Below, in pieces: positions 16,180 to 23,414 of a stretch of 34,106 bases of DNA (its first letter is position 1; every line of letters starts with the position of its first letter). Both the position numbers and the translations under genes were made by a program. Origin of the DNA: Desulfovibrio sp. DV (GTDB lineage Bacteria; Desulfobacterota; Desulfovibrionia; Desulfovibrionales; Desulfovibrionaceae); assembly GCF_001936595.1 (NCBI RefSeq), contig NZ_MLBG01000042.1, positions 1 through 34,106 of the forward strand, given 5' to 3'. The notes beneath the pieces are model-generated. The model saw nothing but the letters and a program-made list of their open reading frames with translations, was not told where the DNA came from and did no database searches.

Positions 16180-18768
16180 ATGCGACAGTGTTGGTGCGGG
16201 ACGGGCGGGCTGGAGCCGTTTGGCGAGGCGTACATGCTCTGTCCGGCCTGCGGCACATTGGTGTCGCGGCAGGAGGACGGCGAGGGCTACGGCCGGGACT
16301 ACTGGTACGGCCATCAGGAGGCCGACCTGGGCCAACCGTCCATCGAGGTCCGAGCGCGTCAGGACATGCCGGAGCGGTGCGTTGCCTGGCTGCAGTTTTT
16401 TTTAAGGGCCTGTCTGCCGCCGGGAGACGTGCTGGAGCTTGGCTGCGCCCATGGCGGCTTCACGGCCCTGCTGGCCCGGGCCGGTTTCCGGGCCAGGGGC
16501 CTTGAGTTGGACGCCTCGGTGGCCGCCCTGGCTGCCCGGACGTTTGGCATTGAAGTCCTGGCCGGGCCGCTGGAAGAACAGGACATCGCGCCGGGCAGCC
16601 TGTCGGCTGTGGTGCTCATGGACGTGCTGGAGCATCTGCCTGATCCGGTCGGGCTCTTGCGCCGGGTGGGACGGTTGCTGGCTCCGGGCGGCGTGGTGCT
16701 GGTGCAGACGCCGTGTCTGCCGGCCGGGGCAACGCACGAACGGCTGGCCACCGAGGCTGATCCTTTCCTGCGCATGTTGCTGCCGGCCGAGCATCTTTAT
16801 CTGTACAGCGAAAAGGCGGTGCGAGCGCTTTTTGCCGCGGCCGGCCTTGGCGAGTGCCGGTTTGGCCGGGCGCTTTTCCCCTATGACATGCTTTTTGTGG
16901 CCGGCCGTGCCCTGCTTGCCGATCACGAGGCGGCAGCGGTGGAAGCGGCCCTTTGCGCCACGCCAGACGGGCGCATGGTGCAGGCCATGCTTGATCTGGC
17001 TGTCCGGGCCGAGGCGGCCGAAGAGCAGGCGGCAAGGCTCGCCGGCGAGGATGCGCCCGTAATCGGCGGCCTGGAAGGCGTGGTCCGGGAGATGGCTTCG
17101 GGCTGGGTTTCGGAAGGCCGGTTGCCGCTGTTGGCCAACAAGATTCTCACCCGGGTCGGCCGGGTGGCTTGGTTGTGGAACAAGGCCGTCAAATATGTGC
17201 TCAAGGAGCGGGGCTGTCGGGTGGCCCCGGCCGGCGGCAAGTCCGGGCCGGCATTGGTGCTGGTCGATCTGACCCCGGTGGTTCCCGGCGGCGGCAACGG
17301 CGGGGCCAAGCTCATGACCATCCTGCTGCTCGAGGCCCTGCGCACCATGCGGCCGGATTGGCGCTTTGTCTGCCTGACGTCTGACGCGGCCCACGACGAG
17401 CTGGCCCATCTTGATGCGCCCAATGTCACGCGGGCGCGGGCTTCGGGCCTGGGGCGGCTGCGTGGGTTGTCCCACTGGCAGGGCGAGCCGGTCGATCTCC
17501 TTTTCTGTCCGTTTACCATGCCGTATTTCCACCATCCGGACGTGCCGGTCGTCTCGGTGGTCTATGATCTGCAATATGCCTATTATCCCCAGTTTTTCAC
17601 GCCCGATGACGAAGCCGGCCGGGAGCGGACGTTTTTAACCGCCGCCCGGGTGGCCGAGCGGCTGGTGTGCATCTCGGAATTCACCCGGCAAAGCGTCCTC
17701 ACCCAGGGCCAGGTGCCGCCGGGCCGCACGGCCACCGTCCACATCTCTCTGCCGCGTCGGCTGGCCCGTACCGACCCCGAGGTGGTGTCCGCCATGCGCG
17801 CCCGCCTGGGCCTTGGTGAGGCTGACTATCTGCTGTTTCCGGCCAACTACTGGCCGCACAAAAACCATCGGATGCTTCTGGCCGCCTTTGGCATGTTCGC
17901 AGCCTCCCGGCCAGGGAGCGGCTGCAAGCTGGTGCTGACCGGGTCGGATACCGGGCTTCGGGACGAACTGGGGCAGGCTGCGGCCCGGTTGGGGCTGGCC
18001 GACCGGGTGGTCTTTGCCGGCTATGTGCCTGATGCCGAACTTTCGGCGCTTCTGACCGGAGCCAGGGCGCTTATTTTCCCGTCGCTTTTTGAGGGATTCG
18101 GGATGCCGCTGGTCGAGGCCATGGCCGTGGGCACGCCGATCCTGTGTTCCGACGTCACCAGCCTGCCCGAGGTCGGCGGCGACGCGGCGCTGTATTTCGA
18201 TCCCCGCCGTCCGGACGACATGGCCGCAGCCATGGCCCGGCTCCTGGATGAACCCGGGCTGGCCAAGACGCTCGTGGCCCGGGGCCGGGAGCGTCTGGCC
18301 GCCATTGGCGGGCCTGAGGACATGGCCCGTCAGTATCTGGCCGTGTTCGAGGACGTGCTGGCCCGGCCGGTGTCCCAGAGCACGGCGGTGCGCGGGCTTT
18401 TCGCCGACGGCTGGTGCGGCGGACGGCTTTTTGTGGCTTACGGTCCGGCGGCCCACCGCCAGTGGCTGCGGGCGCGGTTTTTCCTGCCGGCAAAGGCTCC
18501 GAGCGGGCGGGTGGTGGTGACGACCCTGGTCAACGGCCGGACCGTCGGCAAGCCGGTGGTCCTGGCCCCTGGCCGCTCCGTCAGCCTGGACCCGGATCTG
18601 CCGCCAACCGGCGGCTGCGTGGAGTTTGTTCTGGACGGGGCGCGGCGCGGCAACGGCCAGGGGCCGGCGGCCGACCGGCGGCGGCTGTCGGTACGCTGCG
18701 AGGAACTGCGTCTGACCGATGGCGAACGCGACGTCGATCTGCGCTATGCGGAGGCAATACGTGGCTAG
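16180..18768 (+). CDS. Methyltransferase-GT4 fusion protein with N-terminal Cys motif and C-terminal unknown domain
   Basis: An 862-residue protein. The start is the ATG at 16180, with GAGGA 9 bases upstream; the frame before it runs through the hairpin repeat and is not coding. The N-terminus has C4, C6, C21 and C24 (CWC to CPAC), a zinc-ribbon-like pattern. A class I SAM methyltransferase follows: motif I VLELGCAHGG near residue 84 and MDVLEHLPDPVGLL. A GT4 domain covers about 357-727 (LVDLTPVVPGGGNGGAK, FPANYWPHKNH, FPSLFEGFGMPLVEAMAVG). Residues about 735-862 are a beta-rich region I do not recognise. It probably caps or modifies the exported glycan and adds a sugar. Its stop overlaps the next gene by 8 bases. 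Confidence 0.88.
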   Translation: MRQCWCGTGGLEPFGEAYMLCPACGTLVSRQEDGEGYGRDYWYGHQEADLGQPSIEVRARQDMPERCVAWLQFFLRACLPPGDVLELGCAHGGFTALLARAGFRARGLELDASVAALAARTFGIEVLAGPLEEQDIAPGSLSAVVLMDVLEHLPDPVGLLRRVGRLLAPGGVVLVQTPCLPAGATHERLATEADPFLRMLLPAEHLYLYSEKAVRALFAAAGLGECRFGRALFPYDMLFVAGRALLADHEAAAVEAALCATPDGRMVQAMLDLAVRAEAAEEQAARLAGEDAPVIGGLEGVVREMASGWVSEGRLPLLANKILTRVGRVAWLWNKAVKYVLKERGCRVAPAGGKSGPALVLVDLTPVVPGGGNGGAKLMTILLLEALRTMRPDWRFVCLTSDAAHDELAHLDAPNVTRARASGLGRLRGLSHWQGEPVDLLFCPFTMPYFHHPDVPVVSVVYDLQYAYYPQFFTPDDEAGRERTFLTAARVAERLVCISEFTRQSVLTQGQVPPGRTATVHISLPRRLARTDPEVVSAMRARLGLGEADYLLFPANYWPHKNHRMLLAAFGMFAASRPGSGCKLVLTGSDTGLRDELGQAAARLGLADRVVFAGYVPDAELSALLTGARALIFPSLFEGFGMPLVEAMAVGTPILCSDVTSLPEVGGDAALYFDPRRPDDMAAAMARLLDEPGLAKTLVARGRERLAAIGGPEDMARQYLAVFEDVLARPVSQSTAVRGLFADGWCGGRLFVAYGPAAHRQWLRARFFLPAKAPSGRVVVTTLVNGRTVGKPVVLAPGRSVSLDPDLPPTGGCVEFVLDGARRGNGQGPAADRRRLSVRCEELRLTDGERDVDLRYAEAIRG

Positions 18769-19654
18769 ACTTACGGTATCTGCTGTCACCCCGTCGTATA
18801 ACCAGGGGCGTTTTATCGGCCGCACCATCGACAGCGTGCTGTCCCAGGGCGTGCCCGATCTGGAATACGTGGTCATGGACGGCGGCAGCACTGATGCAAC
18901 CGTGTCGGTCCTTGAAAGCTACGGCGACCGGCTGCGCTACCGCTCCGAGCGGGACAAGGGCCAGCCGGACGCGGTCAACAAGGGCATAGCCGAGACCACG
19001 GGCGAGATCATCGCCTGGCTCAATTCCGACGATGTCTACACCCCTGGCGCACTTCAGGCAGTGCTTGAAGTTTTCGAAAAAAATCCTGAAGTTGATGTTG
19101 TTTATGGAGACGCAGACCATATCGACGTCAACGACGCCTTCATCGAGGCCTATCCGGCCGAACCGTTTGATCTCACCCGGCTCAAGGAGCGCTGCATCAT
19201 CTGCCAGCCGGCGGCCTTTTTCCGGCGACGGGTGGTGGAACGCTTCGGCAACCTCGATCTGCGCTGGCAGTACACCCTTGATTATGAATTCTGGCTGCGT
19301 CTGGCCAAGGGCGGGGCGGTGTTTTCCTATCTGCCCCGAAAGCTGGCCGGCTCGCGGTTTTATCCCCAGACCAAGACGTCCGGGGCCAAGCTCACCGTAC
19401 ACGGCGAAATAAACGACATGATGCTTTTCACCTTCGGCCGGGTGCCCGAGCGCTGGCTTTTTAACTACGCCCACGCCCTGGTGCGGGAGAAATGGCAGGT
19501 GGCCGACGCAAGCGCGCTCTTTACCCCGGCCGTGGCCCTGGCCTCGGTTATGGCCTCACTGCGCTGGAACCGCACCCTGTCGCCGACCGTCCTTCGCACT
19601 ACGGCCTCCTGGCTCACGCGCGGCGTCATCCGGCCCGGTAGCGGCGCAATATGA
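18761..19654 (+). CDS. Glycosyltransferase family 2
   Basis: A 297-residue protein. I chose the GTG at 18761 because GGAGG (18750-18754) sits 6 bases upstream and the protein then begins VARLTVSAVTPSYNQG, the normal GT2 start; a frame from 18719 would overlap the previous gene further. Motifs are VTPSYNQGRFIGRTIDSVLSQ, VMDGGSTDATVSVL, GQPDAVNKGIAETTGEI and AWLNSDDVYTPG, with DYEFWLRLAKGG in the acceptor part. It is an inverting GT-A enzyme for surface-glycan assembly; specificity is unknown. It overlaps the upstream gene by 8 bases and the downstream GT4 by 4 (ATGA), so all three are translationally coupled. Confidence 0.92.
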   Translation: MARLTVSAVTPSYNQGRFIGRTIDSVLSQGVPDLEYVVMDGGSTDATVSVLESYGDRLRYRSERDKGQPDAVNKGIAETTGEIIAWLNSDDVYTPGALQAVLEVFEKNPEVDVVYGDADHIDVNDAFIEAYPAEPFDLTRLKERCIICQPAAFFRRRVVERFGNLDLRWQYTLDYEFWLRLAKGGAVFSYLPRKLAGSRFYPQTKTSGAKLTVHGEINDMMLFTFGRVPERWLFNYAHALVREKWQVADASALFTPAVALASVMASLRWNRTLSPTVLRTTASWLTRGVIRPGSGAI

Positions 19655-20850
19655 AGATCGGCTTTGACGTGTCCCAGACCGGAGCGGGCAAGGCCGGCTG
19701 CGGCTTTTTTGCGGCTGCCCTGCTCTCGGCCCTGGCCGAGGTCGATACGACCAGTCAGTACGTGCTCTATCCGGCATTCGGGGATTTTTTCCGTGAACCC
19801 CATCCGGAGAAATGCCTGGATCCGGCCGGCAGCCGCTTTCACCAGGGGCCACGGTTTCGCCGTTTCTGGGACCAAAAGCACTTTTTCCGCCAGCCGCCCG
19901 AGGATTTTGAAGCCCGCCTGGGCCATCCCGATATTGTCCATGCCAACAATTTTTTCTGTCCAACCGGCCTCACCCGGGCGCGGCTGGTCTACACGCTCTA
20001 TGACCTGTCGTTTTTGGTCGAGCCGGCCTGGACCACTGAAGGCAACCGTACCGGCTGCTTCGACGGCCTGTTCCGGGCCGCCACCCAGGCTGATACGGTG
20101 CTTTCGATTTCACAGTATTCCCGTGACCATTTCCTGCGGATATTCCCACACTACCCGAAAGAGCGGATCGTTGTCGCACCGCTGGCCAGCCGGTTCAAAC
20201 CGGACGGACCCCAGGAACGGCCCAAGGCGGCCGCGCAGTTGCAACCGGATGGCTTCTGGCTGTGCGTGGGCACCATCGAACCGCGTAAGAACCATGAGCG
20301 GCTCTTTGCCGCCTATGCCGCCTGGAGGCGCGAGACCGGCGGGACCATGCCGCTGGTGCTGGCCGGCGGCAAAGGCTGGCTCATGGACGACGTGGCCCGC
20401 ACCGTGGCCGAACTCGGCATTGCCGAGCATCTCGTCTTCACCGGCTACGTGACCGACGCCGAACTGGCCTGGCTCTATGCCTCATGCCACGCCTTTCTCT
20501 ATCCGTCGCTGTTTGAAGGATTCGGGTTGCCGGTGCTGGAGGCCATGAGCCTCGGTGCGGCCGTCATCACGTCCGATACCACGTCGCTGCCGGAAGTGGC
20601 CGGGGATGCGGCCGTTCTGGTCGATCCCCTGGACGTTGCCGGTTTGACGGCGGCCATGACGATGCTGGCCGGCAACGACGCCTTGCGGGTAAGCCTGCGG
20701 CAACGGGCGCTAACCCGGGCCGAACTCTTTTCCTGGGAAAAAACCGCCCGCATCGTGGCCGATACCTACGCCCGCGTCCTTGGCCTGCCGCCGGCCTGGG
20801 GTGAGGTGAGGAGAGGGACGCTGCCTTGCATGTATCCCCATCGAGGATAA
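19651..20850 (+). CDS. Glycosyltransferase family 4
   Basis: A 399-residue GT-B enzyme whose ATG overlaps the preceding stop. Motifs are IVHANNFFCPTGL, VYTLYDLSFL, CVGTIEPRKNHERL and YPSLFEGFGLPVLEAMSLGAAVITSDTTSLPEVAGDAAVLVDPLD. The core family match ends around ARIVADTYARVLGL; the last 20 or so residues (to YPHRG) look like run-on beyond the conserved end, and the stop falls within a hairpin at the border of lower-GC DNA. This suggests the original 3' end was altered. It is the last gene of the rightward polysaccharide operon. Confidence 0.9.
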   Translation: MKIGFDVSQTGAGKAGCGFFAAALLSALAEVDTTSQYVLYPAFGDFFREPHPEKCLDPAGSRFHQGPRFRRFWDQKHFFRQPPEDFEARLGHPDIVHANNFFCPTGLTRARLVYTLYDLSFLVEPAWTTEGNRTGCFDGLFRAATQADTVLSISQYSRDHFLRIFPHYPKERIVVAPLASRFKPDGPQERPKAAAQLQPDGFWLCVGTIEPRKNHERLFAAYAAWRRETGGTMPLVLAGGKGWLMDDVARTVAELGIAEHLVFTGYVTDAELAWLYASCHAFLYPSLFEGFGLPVLEAMSLGAAVITSDTTSLPEVAGDAAVLVDPLDVAGLTAAMTMLAGNDALRVSLRQRALTRAELFSWEKTARIVADTYARVLGLPPAWGEVRRGTLPCMYPHRG

Positions 20851-20860
20851 CTTGATGGGG
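20836..20860 (+). terminator. Hairpin at the end of the polysaccharide operon
   Basis: CCCCATC (20836-20842) and GATGGGG (20854-20860) form a 7-bp stem with an 11-base loop containing the GT4 stop codon. No T-run follows closely. Termination is inferred from position only. Confidence 0.35.
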
Positions 20861-20998
20861 TCAAGGGGACGACAGGTCGAAATTGCCTTGAGTTTTTTGG
20901 GATCATACTCCACTGACATTCTGTTTTCAGACGGAAGATACTCCCGTTAATTTCGTTGACAATCGTTATAGTGCTTTCAAAACGTAAGTGAGAGCCAG

Positions 20999-22006
20999 AT
21001 GTCGCACCGTCGATCACTGTTCATATTCATAGCCGCCTGCTTCGCGACAATCTCTGCGTTGGTAGCCGTTTCATCCGCGGCAAGAACTGAGGTGGTTCCC
21101 GATACGGCGCAAAGTGTACCCCTCGACCAGACAACGGTAAGGCAAGTGATCGGCGGCATCACCGCCGAGTTGCTCGAAGGTTATGTATTCCCAGATAAGG
21201 GAGCGCAGGCGGCAGATGCGCTTGAGAAGGCATTGAGAGCGAACGCCTATGCCGGCGTAACCGACCCGGTTCAGTTTGCGCTGCAACTGACAGAGCAACT
21301 CCAGGCGATCACCAAGGACAGCCATATGAAGGTGATCTTTGGTTCGCCGTTTCGTCACCAGTCTCCACCTTCCGCGCCGCAGGATGCCGGCTTTGAGGTG
21401 AAACGGCTAGACGGCAATATCGGATACATCCACTTGGCGCGGTTCGTTCCGCCCGAGGTCTTTAACCCGGCGGCCGACGACGCCATGCGCCATCTGTCGG
21501 ACACCGCCTCGCTCATCATCGATATGCGGGACAATGGCGGCGGACATCCGGCGTCTGTGGCCTACCTTATCAGTTTCTTCCTCGATCCGGGCAAGCGCGT
21601 TCATATCAACGACCTCATCTGGCGCAATCGTGGGACTTCGACTTTCAGAACGGAGTCGTTTTGGAGTTCGCCGACGCCGGTGCGCTATCTCGGCAAGCCC
21701 GTCTATGTGCTGGTTGGCCCAAAGACTTATTCGGCCGGTGAGGAGTTTGCCTATGACCTACAAGTACTCAAGCGCGTAACCGTGGTCGGCGAAAACACAC
21801 GCGGAGGAGCGAATCCGGGCGGTCTGAATGAACTCGGTTCCGATCTCTTCGTTGTCATCCCAATCGGCAGGGCTGAAAATCCGATCACACATGGCAACTG
21901 GGGGGGCGTCGGCGTGCGCCCTGACGTTCAGGCCACGCTTGGGGCCACTCAGGAAACTGCCGTGGCCTTGGCCAAGGGCCAGCCAGCTACGCAGTCGGCA
22001 CGATAG
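20999..22006 (+). CDS. S41-family peptidase (C-terminal processing/IRBP-like), secreted
   Basis: A 335-residue protein with an N-terminal signal peptide (RRSLFIFIAACFATISALVAVSSAA). Residues about 44-115 match the helical N-terminal domain seen in S41 proteins of the retinoid-binding-protein-like type (VRQVIGGITAELLEGYVFPD). The catalytic core follows: LDGNIGYIHLARFVPP, IIDMRDNGGGHPASVAYL and nucleophile S245 in GPKTYSAGEEFAYDLQ, then GENTRGGANPG. No PDZ domain is present, as usual for this subgroup. It would cleave peptides in the periplasm or at the surface. Base composition and codon use are visibly less GC-rich than all neighbours, pointing to horizontal transfer. It stands alone between unrelated operons; a TTGACA at 20956 has no good -10 partner. 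Confidence 0.9.
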   Translation: MSHRRSLFIFIAACFATISALVAVSSAARTEVVPDTAQSVPLDQTTVRQVIGGITAELLEGYVFPDKGAQAADALEKALRANAYAGVTDPVQFALQLTEQLQAITKDSHMKVIFGSPFRHQSPPSAPQDAGFEVKRLDGNIGYIHLARFVPPEVFNPAADDAMRHLSDTASLIIDMRDNGGGHPASVAYLISFFLDPGKRVHINDLIWRNRGTSTFRTESFWSSPTPVRYLGKPVYVLVGPKTYSAGEEFAYDLQVLKRVTVVGENTRGGANPGGLNELGSDLFVVIPIGRAENPITHGNWGGVGVRPDVQATLGATQETAVALAKGQPATQSAR

Positions 22007-22326
22007 CCGCATACTGGATATCCGGCACGACTAGTGTTGTGCCGAAATCTTTCTGAACACGATGATTGCTCAGGCCAATTTCGCAAAAGCGAAGAAGGTC
22101 GATAAAGAGTGGCAAGATCTCGTTCTAATACCGCGAAAGCCTTTCAGCAACCACAGTTGCTTCGGTGGCCAGGGGCCTGAGGCACCCGGACCAAATGAGT
22201 GGAGGGCGGGCGACCTTACCGAGACAGTGGATGGGAGCGAGAAAAAAATCTCATCAGTTGGGCGATGTTACTGCAGTGAACACTTGATGGGAAGCGACGT
22301 TTATTGGGATTGCAGCATAATGAAAG
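22007..22326. other. Gene-free lower-GC stretch
   Basis: The bases between the S41 gene and the terminator show no convincing gene. A 102-codon frame (22062-22370) runs through the terminator hairpin and has no recognisable similarity or ribosome site. The stretch shares the lower GC of the S41 gene and contains ACTTGATGGG (22282-22291), which also occurs at 20850-20859 on the other side of that gene. It is probably the remnant of an acquired segment. Confidence 0.5.
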
Positions 22327-22359
22327 AGGCGGCCAAAGGGTGTTTCCCTTTGGCCGCCT
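22327..22359. terminator. Strong bidirectional terminator hairpin
   Basis: GGCGGCCAAAGGG (22328-22340) and CCCTTTGGCCGCC (22346-22358) pair perfectly over 13 bp around TGTTT, extended by an A-T pair. Short T-rich tails lie on both strands (TTTACC rightward, TCTTTC leftward). It sits 54 bases past the end of the leftward selenoprotein gene and most likely ends that operon. Confidence 0.85.
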
Positions 22360-22412
22360 TTACCGTGTGAGCAGGCAGTGTTTGATGGCTGCCGCAACGG
22401 CCCGGTGCCGGG

Positions 22413-23288
22413 CTATTCGAAGAGCTTTTTGATGTCCGGGTCGGCCGGGAAGGTCTCATCCAGATTGATGACCTCGGCCTTGAAGGTGCCGTTCGGGGTC
22501 CAGGTGAAATCCGCTGCGCCGGGCAGGGCGAGCAGGTCCAGGCGGTTGACGGTCTTGCCCCGGGTATAGGCCCTGGCCCACAGGGTCTTGCCCCCGGGAC
22601 CGGCCTTGCCGGCGTTGCCGGCATTGATGCCGCTGCCAAGGAGCACATCCAGGGCATCCGGGTGGGCGGTCAGGAAGGCCTCTTCGTCCATCATGCCCAG
22701 GCCGCTGAGGCCGATGACCAGCTTGGCCTTGGTGCGAAGCTCCCTGGCCGCCTTGGCCACGGCGTCGCCGATGGCTGGCGGGGCCGGTTTGGTCAGATCC
22801 GGCGGCGGCGGGAAAAAGACAATGCCGATGGTCGTGCCGGCCGCCTCGACTACCGTGGTCCGCGGCGTGGTGTCGGCCACGGTGAACCCGGCCGGAATCG
22901 GAGCCTGGGCGCTTTTGAGATAAGCGGCCTCGTCCGGGAGCAGGGCCCCGGCCGTATAGCCGGTAAGCGTCAGGGCCTGGCTGATGGCCGGCAGCCGGCG
23001 TGCGTCAGGCCTTCTGTCCGGTCCGTCGGGGAGAATTTCAAAGGGAGCGCCAAGAACCAGGGTGCGTTCGCGGCCGGCTTCCGTTGCGCGAAGGGATTTG
23101 ATGAAGGTGGCCCGCCGGGCCAACCCGCCAACGAGCTTGCCGCCTCAGGACGGGCAGGGCTCGTAGTTGCCGTAGGTGTTGCCGGAAAGGACCAGGGTCA
23201 GGACCGGCTCCTGGGCATGTACCGGCAGGGCGGCGCAAAGGGCCAGGATAAGGGCCGAAACGGCCGCCTGGACAGGGCGGAAAAGCAT
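22413..23288 (-). CDS. Probable selenoprotein: periplasmic degenerate UshA-like protein with CxxU motif (TGA at 23145-23147 read as Sec)
   Basis: Read through the in-frame TGA, this is a 291-residue protein with Sec at codon 48. Start is the ATG at 23288; a GTG at 23294 has the better-spaced GAGG. Residues 1-25 are a signal peptide (cleavage near VHA-QEP). The N-terminal region reads LVLSGNTYGNYEPCPS, then the TGA, then GGKLVGGLARRATFIKSL. The sister protein at 23415 has CPTC followed by LGGLARRAT at the same place, so the TGA replaces its second Cys, giving C45-P-S-U48. Similarity to the sister continues to the C-terminus (DVLLGSG, LWARAYTRGKTVNRLDLLALPG). A SECIS-like hairpin follows the TGA. 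A plain nonsense mutation is the alternative. Conventional gene calling would split or truncate this gene. The function is unknown; a periplasmic redox role is inferred from the CxxU motif. Confidence 0.8.
23106..23125 (-). promoter_or_regulatory. Candidate bacterial SECIS hairpin
   Basis: On the mRNA, beginning 19 bases after the UGA, GGU pairs with ACC, a single U bulges, GGCCC pairs with GGGCC, and the loop is GGC. The layout (GGU, bulged U, short stem, G-starting loop, ACC) parallels the E. coli fdhF SECIS, which directs SelB to a UGA. The loop G is about 28 bases past the UGA, further than in fdhF but, as I recall, within the range accepted for bacterial SECIS elements. This comparison was made by eye. 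Confidence 0.6.
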
Positions 23289-23343
23289 GTTCACGGGGTT
23301 TCGCCTCAAGGGGGGTTGGCGGTTGGCGAACACGGGCGCGGGC

Positions 23344-23372
23344 GACCGGATTCTTAAAAGAGCAATCCGGTC
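23344..23372 (-). terminator. Hairpin between the two UshA-like paralogues
   Basis: GACCGGATT (23344-23352) and AATCCGGTC (23364-23372) form a perfect 9-bp stem with an 11-base loop in the 126-base gap between the two paralogues. No T-run follows. It could lower read-through into the selenoprotein gene or mark an mRNA processing point. Confidence 0.45.
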
Positions 23373-23414
23373 GATGCCGACAGCAGGTTGGCGGGCGCGG
23401 GCCACGCCGCTGGA

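Noticed and set aside
20710-20919. Minus-strand 69-codon frame starting MSVEYDPKK, vaguely like a BrnT toxin start
   Set aside because: Only a few residues match, it lies mostly antisense to the GT4 gene, and no antitoxin follows.
20956-20972. TTGACA with nearby TATAGT upstream of the S41 gene as a promoter
   Set aside because: The boxes are only 5 bases apart and no -10 lies at the proper spacing.
22062-22370. 102-codon open frame after the S41 gene
   Set aside because: It runs through the strong terminator hairpin, has no ribosome site and no recognisable motif.
22413-23123. Separate 236-residue gene starting at about 23123
   Set aside because: It lacks a signal peptide and ribosome site, is in the same frame as the upstream signal-peptide fragment, and together they match the paralogue end to end; read as one selenoprotein gene. 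A nonsense-mutated pseudogene remains possible but is less favoured because the downstream frame is intact.
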